This document shows positions 44,626 through 56,400 of a stretch of DNA of 64,000 nucleotides, piece by piece; position 1 is the stretch's first letter, and every line of letters begins with the position of its first letter. The stretch is from Isoperla grammatica. Its lineage: Eukaryota; Arthropoda; Insecta; Plecoptera; Perlodidae. Location: contig OX246739.1 in the NCBI GenBank assembly GCA_945910005.1, positions 75,484,404 through 75,548,403 on the forward strand. Direction: 5' to 3'. A model generated the notes under the pieces. That model saw nothing but the letters and a program-made list of their open reading frames with translations, was not told the origin of the DNA and searched no databases. A program made the translations under genes and the position numbers.

Positions 44626-44676
44626 GTTGCTGATTCAGCCTACAAGATGCTTGCTACAATGGAATCCTTTCTTTAA
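44626..44676 (+). CDS. odorant receptor, exon 7 (TM7 end, stop)
   Basis: Acceptor CTGCTCTCATTGCAG, then 16 codons VADSAYKMLATMESFL and TAA. A short last exon with a phase-0 intron interrupting TM7 just after P-L-S-L-x-x-F-A-E is the usual OR gene structure, where the final exon encodes V-x-x-x-S-Y-S-Y-F-x-L-L-like sequence. Here the SYSYF motif is weak (DSAYKML), so the receptor is divergent or the ending is unusual. Confidence 0.8.
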   Translation, partial: VADSAYKMLATMESFL

Positions 44677-45072
44677 GTCGTAACTGCAGACTGCACGGTT
44701 GTAATTATTGAAAAGTTCAAGTGACGAGCTTCTGTGGTAGTTGGTTCAGTTTGGGTGGTGTTCAGTTCTAGTTTGTAAGTTCTAAGTTAAAACTAAAAGT
44801 AGATTTTAGATGCACAGTAATTAGTTATTTGTGGATGCATGTTTTATTGCTGGCCACTCAAGCTCTGCTTATGATGACTACAAAACAAATGTTAACAAAT
44901 TGACATAAATATGTAATTTAACTCGCAACTTTACTGCAAGTGCAACGTAAAGTTGTAAGTGCAATAACATTTCATTTAATTGAAGTGTAATGTTTAAAGA
45001 ATGTAGATAATTATTTGCACTTATGACAGTGTGATACAAAACATGAAGATCAAAAATATATTGCACTATAGG

Positions 45073-45078
45073 AATAAA
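45073..45078 (+). terminator. likely polyadenylation signal of the receptor gene
   Basis: AATAAA about 400 bp after the stop codon, in GGAATAAAATGTGAATTATG followed by T-rich DNA. It is the first canonical signal I see after 44676. The 3' UTR in between (44677-45072) holds no recognised feature. Confidence 0.45.
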
Positions 45079-45422
45079 ATGTGAATTATGACTTTATTTA
45101 GAAAAGAAAGTATCCAATCTGAAAAGTATTTGGAAGAGAAACATCTTTGTTAACTTTATGATGGTTAAGATTATACAAGTAATGAAATTATATTTTGTTT
45201 TGAGATACGATGTGGTTGGACAAAAATTGAACTTCAAGATGTTTACTGATTCTCACCTGTTCCCAGTTTCAAGCTTTATGGATTAGTGATTAGCGAGTAG
45301 ACTATAACGCCCAACTTCTTATTATCACTCAATATTATTTGATCAATACAATGCGCTATGTAATGTAACTACATTAGATTGTAGAAAGCTGTAGTTGTGT
45401 AAGATACCGGATTTATTATATG

Positions 45423-45960
45423 TAGAGATGCAAGTTTTTCGCAATGCGTGATAAAACGAAAAGTGTAACTAAACACTCTAGAGTGCTGGTTTCAACATTT
45501 CTTTACGTTATGCGTCACTGGGATTCAGATTCAAATCGCAAAATAACACCATAAAATGCTTATAAAACGAATTATGAGTTTATTCGCGATATAACACCAT
45601 AATTGCCACTTTCTAGCAAAATAACACCATTATTAACAGTAATTCGTAAATTTGTATTCCCTTCCGTTCAAATCTTCACAAGCATTACGAGATAAAAAGC
45701 AAAAATAAGCAGTCCGCATCATCACCACTTACTTTTCTGCAGTCTAATCTAATCTTTGACGCCCATCACTATGTATATACATTTAGGGCCATATACATAT
45801 AATAGTTAAGAAAATGTAACCTTTTTTAGTTTTATCAATGATTTTATGTAAAAACATGATTTTCGATTAAAAAAACAATAACACCACAAAACACCATAAT
45901 TAATTCTCAATTTCTCAAACGAAAAGTGAAGAAAAATAAAACCATTTTCTTGCACCTCTA
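45423..45960. mobile_element. hAT-type MITE (hAT-7)
   Basis: The ends are TAGAGATGCAAGTTTT and, inverted, TAGAGGTGCAAGAAAA. The 8-bp duplication ATTATATG is identical at 45415-45422 and 45961-45968. It is 538 bp with several internal AAAATAACACCATAA repeats (about 45540, 45590, 45618, 45870) and no transposase. Confidence 0.9.
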
Positions 45961-46084
45961 ATTATATGGGAAAAGTGGAAAATAATATGTTGTGAACATG
46001 CAATTCAAAATCCTTAAAATATTTAGTAAAATAATATGTTAAAACACCAAGGCGGTGTGTAGTGGTAGTACCTTTCACTAGAAA

Positions 46085-48530
46085 TATCTAGACACTGGTC
46101 CACACACACCACACGGGGATGATACGCGTAACACAGCCTCTACGTACCCAAGACCGCCTGTGCGAGGTGAAGCAAAACACAGCGGATCTAGAGGAGCAAA
46201 ACCTCGAAAAAATAACCCCACATGGGAAACCTAGGATATGGCAATGCCTTAGTGATACACGTTGGAATGGCATACCTAGAGTGTCTTCCCCACAGCAGGG
46301 GGAGGATAAAGAGTGGAGGCGGAGGAGCCGATAAAATGGCCAACGGTTGCATTCATAGCCCCAGTGAGTGTGGGTTACTGCTGGGGGATACGTTAGGGGT
46401 GTTGGCTGACCAGTGTCTCTTAAACAACCTGCCAAAACCAATCATGGGATCACAACCAGATATATATGGAATGCGGCTAGGGCGTCCCCCACAGCAAGCG
46501 ACGTGCTGCCCTCAGGCGACCAGGCCACAAGCGGGGTAAGAAAAGAGATGGAAACAAGATAGTGGAATGACAAAGTAAAGGAGAAAGTACAGCTGAAAAA
46601 TAAAACATGGAGGGAGTTCATGAAAGATAGAACATATGAAAAGAGAGAGGCCTACAAAAGGGCGAGGAGGGAAGCACAAAGGACAGTTAAAGAAGAGAAG
46701 GCAGAAGACTGGAAGAAGTTTGCAAGGAAACTGGAACAAGACTCAGAAGGAAACAAGAAGATGCTGTATGGCATAGTGAAGAGTAAGAGGAAAGAAAGAG
46801 AGGGACAAAGGTACTTAACGGATGACTCAGAGAGACTCATTACAGATTCAGAAGAAATAAAGGAAAGATGGAAAGAGTACTTCAATCAATTGTTACATGT
46901 GAGAGCCGAGGCAGAGAACAGGCAGGTAGAGTTGGAGGAGGTGAGGGAAGAAGCAGATGAGAATGGGCCGACGTGGCAAGAAGTGCAGGTGGCACTAAAA
47001 ATGATGAAAAATGGGAAGGCTAGGAGTGGATGAACTTGTGGTGGAAATGATTAAAGCTGGGGGCCCAAGTGCAATGCATTGGTTATACAGGGTGATCAGA
47101 GGGATATGGAAAGAAAAGAAGATACCGAGGGACTCGGGGAAAGGAGTCATTGTACCGATTTACAAAAAAGGCGATAAAAAGAAGTGTGGAAACTACAGAG
47201 GAATAACTTTACTATGTCATCATACATCAAAGATATACGAAAGAATTATAGATAGAAGAATGAGAGTAGAGATAGAACGTATGCGGAACAAGGAGAAATA
47301 TGGGTTCAGATGAGGAAGGTCAACTATTGACCCGATATTTGTACTGCAAAGAGCTATGGAAAGAAGTTGGGAGTTAGATAAAAGAATGAGTATGGTGTTC
47401 CTCATAGGCATATGACAGTGTTCCGAGGAAGGTAGTGTGGGAAAGCCTGAAAAGAAAAGGAGTGGACAAAGGACTGACAGACAGAGTTAAAAGCATATAC
47501 AGAGTATGGGAAAGCTGTGTAAAAACACAGTTTGGGAGGTCGGGGTAGTTCCAAATAACACAAGGCGGGCTGAGGCAGGGAAGTGTGTTGTCACCATTGC
47601 TATTCATAATAGTGATGGATGACATACACAATAAGGTAAAGATGGAAGAAACAGAAGAGGTGGAGGTTATGCTGTTTGCATACCACTTTGGGGCATGGTT
47701 GGAGTATGAAGAGGCACTGCAGAGATACACGGACAGGTGGAAGAGGCATATTGAAGAGGCAGGCATGAAAATAAGCATAAGCAAGAGCAAGGTGGTAACA
47801 ATGCCAGGAGAAGGAGCCGTATATAGGGAACTACTATGCAGAGATACGGATTGGAGGTGAAACCCTGGAGGTGGTGGAGAGCTTTGCCTACCTAAGAAGT
47901 GAAATAATGTCAAGCGGGAAGATAAGAAAGGAAATCAACAACAGGATACAAAAGGCCAGTAACTTCTATCAATGTGTAAAAGGTCTGGTGTGGGACAGGG
48001 AAATACCAATACAGGTCAAGAAGACATTGTACAAGACCTATTTCATACCGATCCTCACATATGCGGCAGAAACCTGGAATATGGGGGATAGAGAAGAAAG
48101 TCAAATACAGGCGGCGGAGATGAGATTCTTGAAGAGCACGGTGGGATAAAGACAAGAAGAGAGTCAGAGACAGGATTAGAAATACAAACATTAGAGAAAT
48201 GCTTGGTGTGGAGAAGCTAGGGGACAGAATGGGAAGGACAAGGCTGAGATGGTTTGGACACATGAAACGGATGACGGAAGAGAGGATGCCCAGGAGAATA
48301 TATGAAAAAAAGATCGAAGGAAGAAGAAGACGGGGAAGACCAAGGAAGAGATGGAAGGAAAAGATTGCTGAAGACTTACAGAAGAGAGGAGAGAACTGGG
48401 AGCAAGTAGAGGAAGTACAATTGTGGGAAGATAGGGAGAGGTGGAAAAATTTGGTTGTGAAACCCAAGCTGACCCTGCCAGAAGCAGGAAACAGCAATGG
48501 TCCGATGGATAATGATGATGATGTTAAAAC
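46085..48530 (+). pseudogene. RTE-like LINE, broken
   Basis: A long retroelement body. 46560-47033 encodes a basic coiled linker with KEEKAEDWKKFARKLEQD and RWKEYFNQLL, then WQEVQVALKMMKNGKA. A frameshift follows at about 47020, then VDELVVEMIKAGGPSAMHWL, PIYKKGDKKKCGNYRGITLL and EKYGFR. Later GSVLSPLLFIIVMDDI is intact, but the catalytic F-A-D-D has become F-A-Y-H (about 47675), so the enzyme is dead. The 3' part has RRRRGRPRKRWKEKIAEDLQ and ends in (ATGATG)n near 48520, as RTE-type elements often do. The exact 5' end is uncertain. Confidence 0.82.
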
Positions 48531-49819
48531 TTCTAGAACTATTAAAATATTATTGTGTGGAAATGGGTTTTTGAAGTAAAATTGCACAGTAAAATTAATT
48601 TATTGGCAGAATTAAAATTAAGATCACATACTTTACCATAGGATCACAATTTTCATGCGAGCTAAACTATTTATTTTATTCGTGTGAATGGTTTTGTAAG
48701 ATTTTCTAATGTATGCAAACAATATACACAATAGGCCTATCATGTACTGTTAGTCTTTGACATATCAAAATGTGTAGTTTTCTTCAATATTTTGAAACGC
48801 AATATAATTATGTAAAAGGAGTAAGTTCAGTTCAATACGAGGGTTCAATCCGGTGAGACAAGATCCGTCGTAAGAAGTAACCTAAATAGTAAATACCCAT
48901 GCCAACCCCCCCCCCCCCCCTTCCCCCCTCCCAACATCCTAAATATATGCCGTATATATATATTTGCTGCCTACGTATCCATAAAATTACTTCTTATAAA
49001 GTCACTCATAAGTCACTCATAAGTAATGAAATGAAATAACCATTAGATGAACACTTTCTTATTAAAAACCATAAGGGGGAAAACTATAGACTAGGAAACA
49101 CATCTACAACTGGCAATTAAACGAATGTCGGATATATCATTTATACAATATTATCAGTGTTGGTTTTCACTCTACAATATGTTTGTGTGATTGAATCAGT
49201 AATTAAATAAAAAATATGGAGTGGAATTCAGTTTTTTGAAAAAGCATTCATTTTCTTGATGTAATTTAAAACACAGTTTAATTTTTATTACTAATGTTTT
49301 GTATTTTTAACTTCACAATACAATTAATATGTGAATAAATAATACATAATACATATCTTCTTATAATATATTGTATAAGATAAGAATATAAAAATGATGC
49401 TCGGATTTAAGATTTGCAACTTAAAAATCACCTCATTAACTTGTTATCACCATGGCAACCACTAGTCAGGACTCTGAAGTACGAGCAGGCATTAAATTAT
49501 TATTGTATAATATTATTGTATATTATTATACATTAAATTAAATAATAACAAACATTTGGAGAGGCCTGTACTGTCTACTCAGCGATCTCGGGTAGCAGTG
49601 ATGCAGTTTACAAGCTGGTCAGCTGGCCTGGTTGGTGACTAAGTAAATAGTCTACAATTATCTTGAAAAGTTATCTCGTCATGTCTATGATTACCCAATT
49701 ATAGTTTACCAATCACTAAATGGATATTGATTTAAATGCTTACCTGCCCTTGTCACAATTGTATGCATGGGTTCCTAAATTGAGCTTAATTATGGGGGCT
49801 TAATTAACAAATTAAGCCC
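48531..49819. other. AT-rich intergenic DNA
   Basis: No gene seen. Contains a C-run at about 48906-48920 and short ATT repeats near 49500. Confidence 0.45.
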
Positions 49820-50168
49820 ATGCCAATAATAAAAATAATATTACATGAACTTTTTTTTTTTTAAACAACGCTTATATTTAAAATTTAAATGCAAATGCAC
49901 TAAAAAGTACAAAATAAATTTTCGTCCAGTAAATTTTTGCCTCACTCGGAAAATAAAAAGCGTTTGGTGCTTTCGGTATGGACATAGATTACAGTATTCT
50001 GCTGCGCGCAACGCTTTTTATTTTCCGAGTGAGGCAAAAATTTGTTAGTCGAAAATTTATTTTTTACTTTATAGTGCATTTAAATATAAGCGTTGTTTTA
50101 AAAAAAAATTTGTTCATATAATATTATTTTATACTTTTTAGTCTTACAGAATCTTGCAATCGAATATG
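49820..50168. mobile_element. palindromic MITE, copy 2 (opposite orientation)
   Basis: It has the same inverted arms as 26990-27350, with CAACGCTTATATTTAAA and GCCTCACTCGGAAAATAAAA near 49940 and their inverse near 50020. Its loop, CGGTATGGACATAGATTACAGTATTCTGCTG, is the reverse complement of the loop in copy 1, and its right end TCTTGCAATCGAATATG is the inverse of copy 1's left end. The two copies therefore lie in opposite orientation 22.8 kb apart. Confidence 0.85.
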
Positions 50169-50394
50169 TGCTCACTGATGTCTTAGGTTGGAATTCATAG
50201 TCGGCCCCTACACATAGGGTTGCAAACCATTGTTGCTATGGATTTGTTTTGTTTATGGGAAATAACGTGGAAACAACTGTGACCTTGGTAACAATGGGCG
50301 CATTGTTCACGGTTCACGCTCGTTCAAGGCATGTCGTTTTCGTCCAGCTGGACAACGTAAACCAAACGTAAACACTCGGGAGTCGCCATCGATA

Positions 50395-50545
50395 AATTTA
50401 TTATATCATCCACTAACAAATCAAAAGCATGCTGGAACATTATAAAAACCGAGACTTGCCCATCTAAAACTCCAGTTAATATGGCTATTACAGTTAATGG
50501 GAAAAAGGTGGAGGATCCAACCGAAGTAGCCAACTGGTTTAAGAG
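50395..50545 (+). pseudogene. small LINE linker fragment
   Basis: One + frame reads SKACWNIIKTETCPSKTPVN followed by VNGKKVEDPTEVANWF. This is the segment between endonuclease and reverse transcriptase in many LINEs (K-S-K-x-x-W-x-x-I ... I-x-D-P-x-E-I-A-N-x-F). It stops shortly after; neither catalytic domain is present. Confidence 0.6.
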
Positions 50546-51596
50546 CGTTCGGAAGGAGTGGTTTTACCTGTTTTCTCTGCCGTAAACAGATGTTTGGCAG
50601 TAAACTGATTACTCGAAAACTAATAATGGGATGTTCATAAATTTACACCTACTTATAGAGAAATATTAGATCTAGGCAACGTTAAACGAATATCTATGAA
50701 AAATGAAACCACAAATTTAATAAAAAATATTGAAAATGTTGCTTTTGTCAAAATTGTTGACTTTTCTTTGTAACTTTGATTACAGCTTGTGGGTGTTTGA
50801 CGTGAGCTAGAATAAAAATCGATTTTGTGTTGCCTAGAAAATATTGTTGGTAATAGTGAAATAAATTCTTGCACACATGGTGATAAAAATAAAGTGTTAT
50901 ATCGGTTTACTCCCATATGTCTGCACTTCCTCAAATATGACAGTTTACGCGAGGTTTTTCTCCACCGAGTTCAAGACTTTGCCACAGATAGCTCCACGGT
51001 AGTTCGTTCTCACCAAACAAAAGATGAAGGTTCCCCCCTCCCAACAGACCGTTACTAATTTGCGGTGGCTACCTGCATCTCAAGGGTTGCGAGACACAGC
51101 GGGATTCCATGAAAAAGGATGAATATTAATTGGGTGTCGTAACATGATTAATTTATTTTCGATTTTTGAAAATGAAACTAATATTGATCTCAATATCTCG
51201 TCGAGACGGTAACAAAACTTTTTGAAATTTTGTTGTAGCTCAAAATCAAAAGGGTGAGTGTTTGTGCGATGTTCTTTCGTGACACTACACCCAAGCCACC
51301 TCTACCTACATTCGCCTGATATGTGATCGATTATTAGCGGGGTTTGTTTTTTATGTTCTGGTTTTTACTATTATTCTTACATAGTCACAGATGTTTATAA
51401 ATGGGGGGGGGGGGCACAATTATTTTCGGGACACTTGAAGAAGGCATCAATGAGGGGGGGGGAGAGAATGCCCCCCACATAATAGCACAACATGCAATAT
51501 AAAAACGTGAGTAAGTGTAAATTTTAGGAGTAAGATTTTCTCTTGATTGGGATAGTTTCACAGAATTCTTTGTGGATACTTAAAAAACAATGTATT
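50546..51596. other. intergenic DNA, nothing recognised
   Basis: Contains two G-runs (about 51403 and 51456). No coding or repeat evidence beyond that. Confidence 0.4.
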
Positions 51597-51800
51597 TTTA
51601 GTCTACCCGCTTAGTTACAATTAAGTACTGATTTTCAGTGTTATCAGTAAATACTATTTATTATGTGCTTTGTTGCCTTGACGGCTACTAAGCCACCTTT
51701 TACATGAACACGAGTATTAAAAGTCAAGTTCCGAACATAAAAAAACCCATCCCGAACCAGGAATCGAACTCTGGATATTCTGCATTGGAAGCAAAAATAA
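51597..51800 (-). mobile_element. SINE family A, degraded copy 4
   Basis: On the minus strand the head is recognisable: TTGCTTCCAATGCAGAATATCC and a B box GAGTTCGATTCCTGG near 51770. The body is shortened and diverged, and the tail-side CTACCCGCTTAGTTACAATTAA near 51602 matches the CTACCCACTCAGTAATTAAA of copy 3. Confidence 0.6.
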
Positions 51801-51899
51801 ACCAACTGTTATTATGAATGTATACAAGACTTTGCCCGCGGCCTTGAGCCGCTGCTGGCTGTCACGTTTGGGCAGGTCACTTTTTGGAAAACTCGACTT

Positions 51900-52545
51900 T
51901 TTTGGAAATTGTCACTTTTTTTTTTTTTTTTTTTGGTGTCACTTTTTGAAAACTTTTCAGTTGGAAAAAAGAAAAAAAAAATTTGAAAAAAAAAGTCGAA
52001 AAAAAATGTCGAAAAATTTTAAAGTGATGGAAAAATTTTCGAGCTTTTCTATGTACATTTCACGTCAAAGTGTCGTAGATACTTATGTAAAGAAAGAAAC
52101 TTAAAAGTTGTGTGATTCTGAAAAATGAAAAAAAAAAATTCATGTTGAAAAATTTCTAAGTGTTTGAAAAATTTTCAAGTAGCCCACTTTTTGGAAAACT
52201 TGAAAAAAGTTGAAAAAATGAAAAAATTAAAATTTTGGTAAAAAATTATTTTCATGTTGAAATTTTTAAGTGATGGAAAAATTTTCGAGTTTTTCTATGT
52301 ACATGTCACGGTAATTGGTCGTAGATACTTATGTAAAGAAGAAACTTGAAAATTGTGTGATTCTAAAAAAAGAAAAAAAAATTTCATGTTTCAAAATTTC
52401 GAAGTGTTTGAAAAATTTTCAAGTACCCCATTTTTTGGAAAACTTGAAAAAACTTGAAAAAATGAAAAAATTAAAATTTTGGTAAAAAATTATTTTCATG
52501 TTGAAATATTTTAAAGTGTTAGAAAATTTTTCGAGTTCTACAATC
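51900..52545 (+). repeat. A/T-rich imperfect tandem repeat, about 245-bp period
   Basis: Two to three copies of a block with GATGGAAAAATTTTCGAG, TTTTCTATGTACAT, GTCGTAGATACTTATGTAAA, GTGTGATTCT and CACTTTTTGGAAAACTTGAA. GATGGAAAAATTTTCGAG occurs at about 52026 and 52271, and a related form at about 52518. Non-coding, with frequent GAAAA/TTTTC runs. Confidence 0.75.
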
Positions 52546-53960
52546 CGCACGTTCAAAAGCTTCCCGGTACGTCCCGGTAAGTGTGTCGTCAATAAAATGC
52601 ACATGTACAGAAAGGTAAAGAAACGCACTTTTCGATGATACCAAAATGGGCTGTTCGATTTCATAACGGGACATACCAGGGACGTTCAAAGCTGAAATTT
52701 AAGAAATCAAAATTACACATCTAACCAATGACGCTAAAAAATAACAAAACCGGTACGTTACAGGTACGTCCGGGTACCTTAAATATGTCAACCACACCTT
52801 CGGATACCCACGAAACGGAAAATCAAAAATAACAAAAAATTCTAACATGGTTTTTTACGACATTAAAAAATTCTCATAGACAAATTCCCGCAAAAACACG
52901 GGCGGATGAAATCCGTTAAAGCATCATAACTCGGACATCCGTAAAGTCTAATTTTTGATAGTAACGTTTTCCAATAGACAAATGTCCAATTATTAATACT
53001 AAACACAACAATGTATTAGATGGCATTTAAAACACACTTTTAATATACAAAAACAAACATTTTGTATTCGTGTTTGCAGATCGCCGTGAAAAGTGCTTTG
53101 CGCGAACGTCTGTCATTCGGTTAGAGGGTGATTTTTTGAAAATGTTCTTTTATGCCCCTGTACGGGCAAGCTTTGAGCATCGGCCTAAAGAAAAAAAACC
53201 CATTTTGAAAGTACCAACTTGACGCAAAAAAATCACGACCGAAGCCGTGTCGTAAAAATGGAAAAGTGCCCATAACTAAGGAACCGGGGCGAAATTCAAA
53301 AATCGCTTCGTTAATAATCAAGTTTTGTGGTTACTTTTTAAAATGAAAAAATCGAGAAAGTTTTTGATTCAAAACTGTGGAAAAAAAGCCTTCCCCGCGC
53401 TTTTTAAAAACACACTTTACCAAATGTACACAATTTGATTGGCGAAAGTTCCGGGACGAATCCAAAATGTTTCAAAACCCAATTACCCAAAGGGTAAGCG
53501 CCGGTAACAAAACAAACCAGAATGTTATATCTCGTTTGGTTCGACGGGCAGAGCCGTTTGAATGTGACACATTAAACGGGTACCAAATCCGTCAAATCGA
53601 GACGTCGAACATTGTTCGTGTTTGGGTGCCCGTAACTTTTGAACGGGACACTTTATACGAAAACCTTTCATTACAAAAAGATGCTCCATTCAATTTTAAT
53701 CATACTTAAAAAGTGAAATAAATCCTCAAAAAATAATTACTATTTTTTACAATTTTTACCGCACTTGGACATGGCCAAATACGCACACTTTGCGACATTA
53801 AACTCGTCGGGGTTTGAAAAGGGGTTGACGCACAGGGTCGAAAAAAATACCCACGTGAAGAGAAAGGCCAGGCGGTCAATTCTGTAGCGACAGATGTGGG
53901 AAAATGGTCGCGTGCGTGGGCGTACCGAGGGTTTTGGGGGTAGCGGAATGGCCGCGCGAG
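52546..53960. other. unexplained region with recurring phrase-like motifs
   Basis: About 1.4 kb of unusual composition: short A-runs around CG-containing words such as CCCGGTACGTCCCGGTAAG, GGTACGTTACAGGTACGTCC, CATAACTCGGACATCC, GCCCATAACTAAGGAACC and CCGTAACTTTTGAACGGGAC. A 110-codon + frame (53377-53709) lacks any domain I know. No terminal repeats found. It may be an old mobile element or a foreign insertion; I cannot say. Confidence 0.3.
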
Positions 53961-54090
53961 CTCGAGCGCGGGGACTACCGAAAGATGGTATATAGACTAT
54001 TGCAATAAAATCATTGATATACTCGGAAAGAAGTGGTTAGTCGCAAAGTCAAAATCTGGGCGGTAGGAAACAGGCGAGGTTAGTCTGGTT

Positions 54091-54370
54091 ACCGATAGAG
54101 GTGGCTCAGCGGTAAGACGCGAGACTCTAATTCGGGAGGTCGCCGGTTCGATTCCGGCCACCGGCAGTCCTGACTGAAGGTTTTTTCCGAGGTTTTCCTC
54201 AGTCGTAAAAGCGAATGCTGGGATTGAGTCATACTATCAGCCCTCGGACAATCCTTCCCAACTATCCAAAGACCCTAATAACCTAGTTAGTCACCTGAAG
54301 AGGGGCACATCAGGTAAAGCTGGTGTGCACCCTAGAACGGGTATTCCTACAAAAATTAAATTAAATTTTA
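54091..54370 (+). mobile_element. tRNA-Arg-like-headed SINE, family B
   Basis: The head contains A box TGGCTCAGCGG, an anticodon arm GCGAGACTCTAATTCGGG (loop giving a TCT-like anticodon) and B box GGTTCGATTCC. The body carries CTGAAGGTTTTTTCCGAGGT then TTCCTCAGTC, AATGCTGGGATTGAG and CCTTCCCAAC, and the tail is AAAATTAAATTAAATTTTA. The middle stretch echoes a central domain seen in many arthropod SINEs. Related copies: 42.6 kb and 41.1 kb. Confidence 0.82.
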
Positions 54371-55326
54371 AGCTGGTTAGCTGAAACCCGCCTTCAAATG
54401 GGGCTTATCACAATGTCTAATGGCAACACTATCCACAAATACATGTATCATTTGGCGGGTCATTTGAGTGCTTTTCAAAAAGTCTTTTGGACGCCGGGAT
54501 AGAATCTAAGAAATGGACTGTCGCGGAGAATCCGAGACGTATATGGTCACCTTGAAATAAATGAACTTTTGATGTTATTATCACGTTTTTGACATCTTTA
54601 AAATTGTTCATGATTGAATTATTTTTGTCAACAAATAATTGGGAATTGTGTTCATTTTGTTAGTGGTGATAGGCTACTTATGGTCAAAATAATAGATGCC
54701 CCCTCTAGCCTCATTGTGATAAAAAGAAGAAAGAACCCCCCCCCCCCCCCTGCCCCGCGTACGTATGACTCTCACACACGGCGTTTTACTTCCAACATCG
54801 GCGTATGTATTTTGGTATTTTGGATTTTAAAAACTAATGTAATATTTTTAGATGGTCTGTATTGAACGAGTTCATATTTCAATAAAAAAAAAATTATAAG
54901 AAATAAAAATAAAGAATCGCATTACATTTACGAATTTCTATTGTCAAGATAAGTATGTATCATCGTAATAACTTGTTTTGTGAAATTGACTTCCAGTGCT
55001 TTTAAATTGGACCGTAACAAAAGAACGCATTCCTAGAAATATACAGATCGCGTCTGCTATGTAGGCAGATAAGAGAAAAATAGCTCTGGAAGAGGGCAAA
55101 GTAATTACATCGGTGTATAATAAATAAATAATAAATAATAATGTATTTATTTAGCTTACCGCTATTACATTTACATGTATATCTTACAAAGATAATGTTG
55201 GTACATACTTATTACATAAACTTGATATGCGAGATTAGGAAACTCAATAAATGAGAGGTGGAGGGGGTGTTTCAATAGTAGAAACGTAAAATTGTTGTGG
55301 AAAATCTAAAATTGTTGTGTGTCTAA
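54371..55326. other. intergenic DNA, nothing recognised
   Basis: AT-rich; a C-run at about 54737 and short AATA repeats at about 55120. Confidence 0.4.
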
Positions 55327-55605
55327 AGTGACAGTTCAGGCGTGTATATTGTTGTACAGTGTTCGTGGTGACGTACTGTTCGGCCACCCTCGGCTTCGGT
55401 TACTGTGTGTACTGTGTACGTATTGGCCTAGTGACAGTTCAGGCGTACGTGTATATTGTGGTACAGTGTTCGTGGTGACGTACTATTCGGCCACCCTCGG
55501 CTTCGGTTACTGTGTGTACTGTGTACATATTGGCCTAGTTACAGTTCAGGCGTGTATATTGTGGTACAGTGTTCGTGGTAACGTACTGTTAGACGCTTGT
55601 GCTAC
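55327..55605 (+). repeat. 105-bp tandem repeat, about 2.6 copies
   Basis: GTGACAGTTCAGGCGTGTAT, TGTACAGTGTTCGTGGTGAC, GTACTGTTCGGCCACCCTCG and TACTGTGTACGTATTGGCCT repeat; the units begin near 55328, 55431 and 55537. Differences are few, so it is recent. Surrounding DNA to 56108 shows nothing further. Confidence 0.88.
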
Positions 55606-56108
55606 AGGATTATCATCGCTTGAGTCCAGTAACTAATTTCTTGATTGCTGAATTGCATTTGGTAAGCTCACAAAATAAGTCCTGCTTATGCTGATATGTA
55701 TTATATGATACTGTTTTGTATGTATTTTATATGTATTATATGATACTTTTTTTTTATAGGTCTACTCGAGCTAGATATAGAATTTAATTGTATGTAGGAA
55801 ACTTGCCATAGGAGAACTTACTGTATTCAGGTGACTAAATGAGACATAAGGTTTGATAATAGTGGGGCAATATCCAAATTCTCTATCTGTACGACTCAAT
55901 CCCAGTATTCGCCATTTCTTTGGCTATCAGAAAACGCTTGTAATTACCCTCTAGTCAAGATTGCTGGGCGCAGGTATCGAAGCGGTGACCACGTGAAGAG
56001 TACCGTGTGAAACGCGTAGGCCTGCTATATTAGTTAAAATAATAAGTATGCTAATCTACAAATGTGTATTGAAAAGTTTCCAGATATATTGGCAATAAAT
56101 ACAAATAA

Positions 56109-56113
56109 TTATA

Positions 56114-56209
<96 letters not shown>

Positions 56210-56400
56210 CAATAATAATAAAAACAATATTAATATTTTATTACTATTAATAATTTTATTAATAATGATATTAATATTAATATTATTAATATTAATATTA
56301 TTAATATATTAATAATATTATTAATAATAATAATAATATTAATAATAATAGTAATAATACTAAAAACAACATTAATAATAATACCATCGACAACTGCTAA
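56109..56400. repeat. (AAT)n microsatellite with degenerate flank
   Basis: Almost pure AAT/ATA triplets from about 56118 to 56205, then a less regular AAT/ATTAAT stretch to about 56380. The long poly-Ile open frame here is an artefact of the repeat. Confidence 0.93.

Larger units (their letters stand above)
15646..44676 (+). other. odorant-receptor gene span (seven coding exons)
   Basis: Exons: 15646-15721, 24738-25242, 28826-29527, 31834-31933, 37111-37215, 42993-43148 and 44626-44676. The phases join as 1, 2, 2, 0, 0, 0 and the total is 1695 nt (564 codons plus stop). Insect ORs are ligand-gated channel subunits that pair with Orco in sensory-neuron membranes, with an intracellular N-terminus. 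A typical OR is near 400 residues; this one is longer because of an insertion after TM4. The span is 29 kb, mostly repeats. I cannot name the subfamily; the sequence is too divergent from Orco to call it that. Confidence 0.75.

Noticed and set aside
56062..56250. Poly-isoleucine open frame
   Set aside because: It is the translation of an (AAT)n microsatellite.
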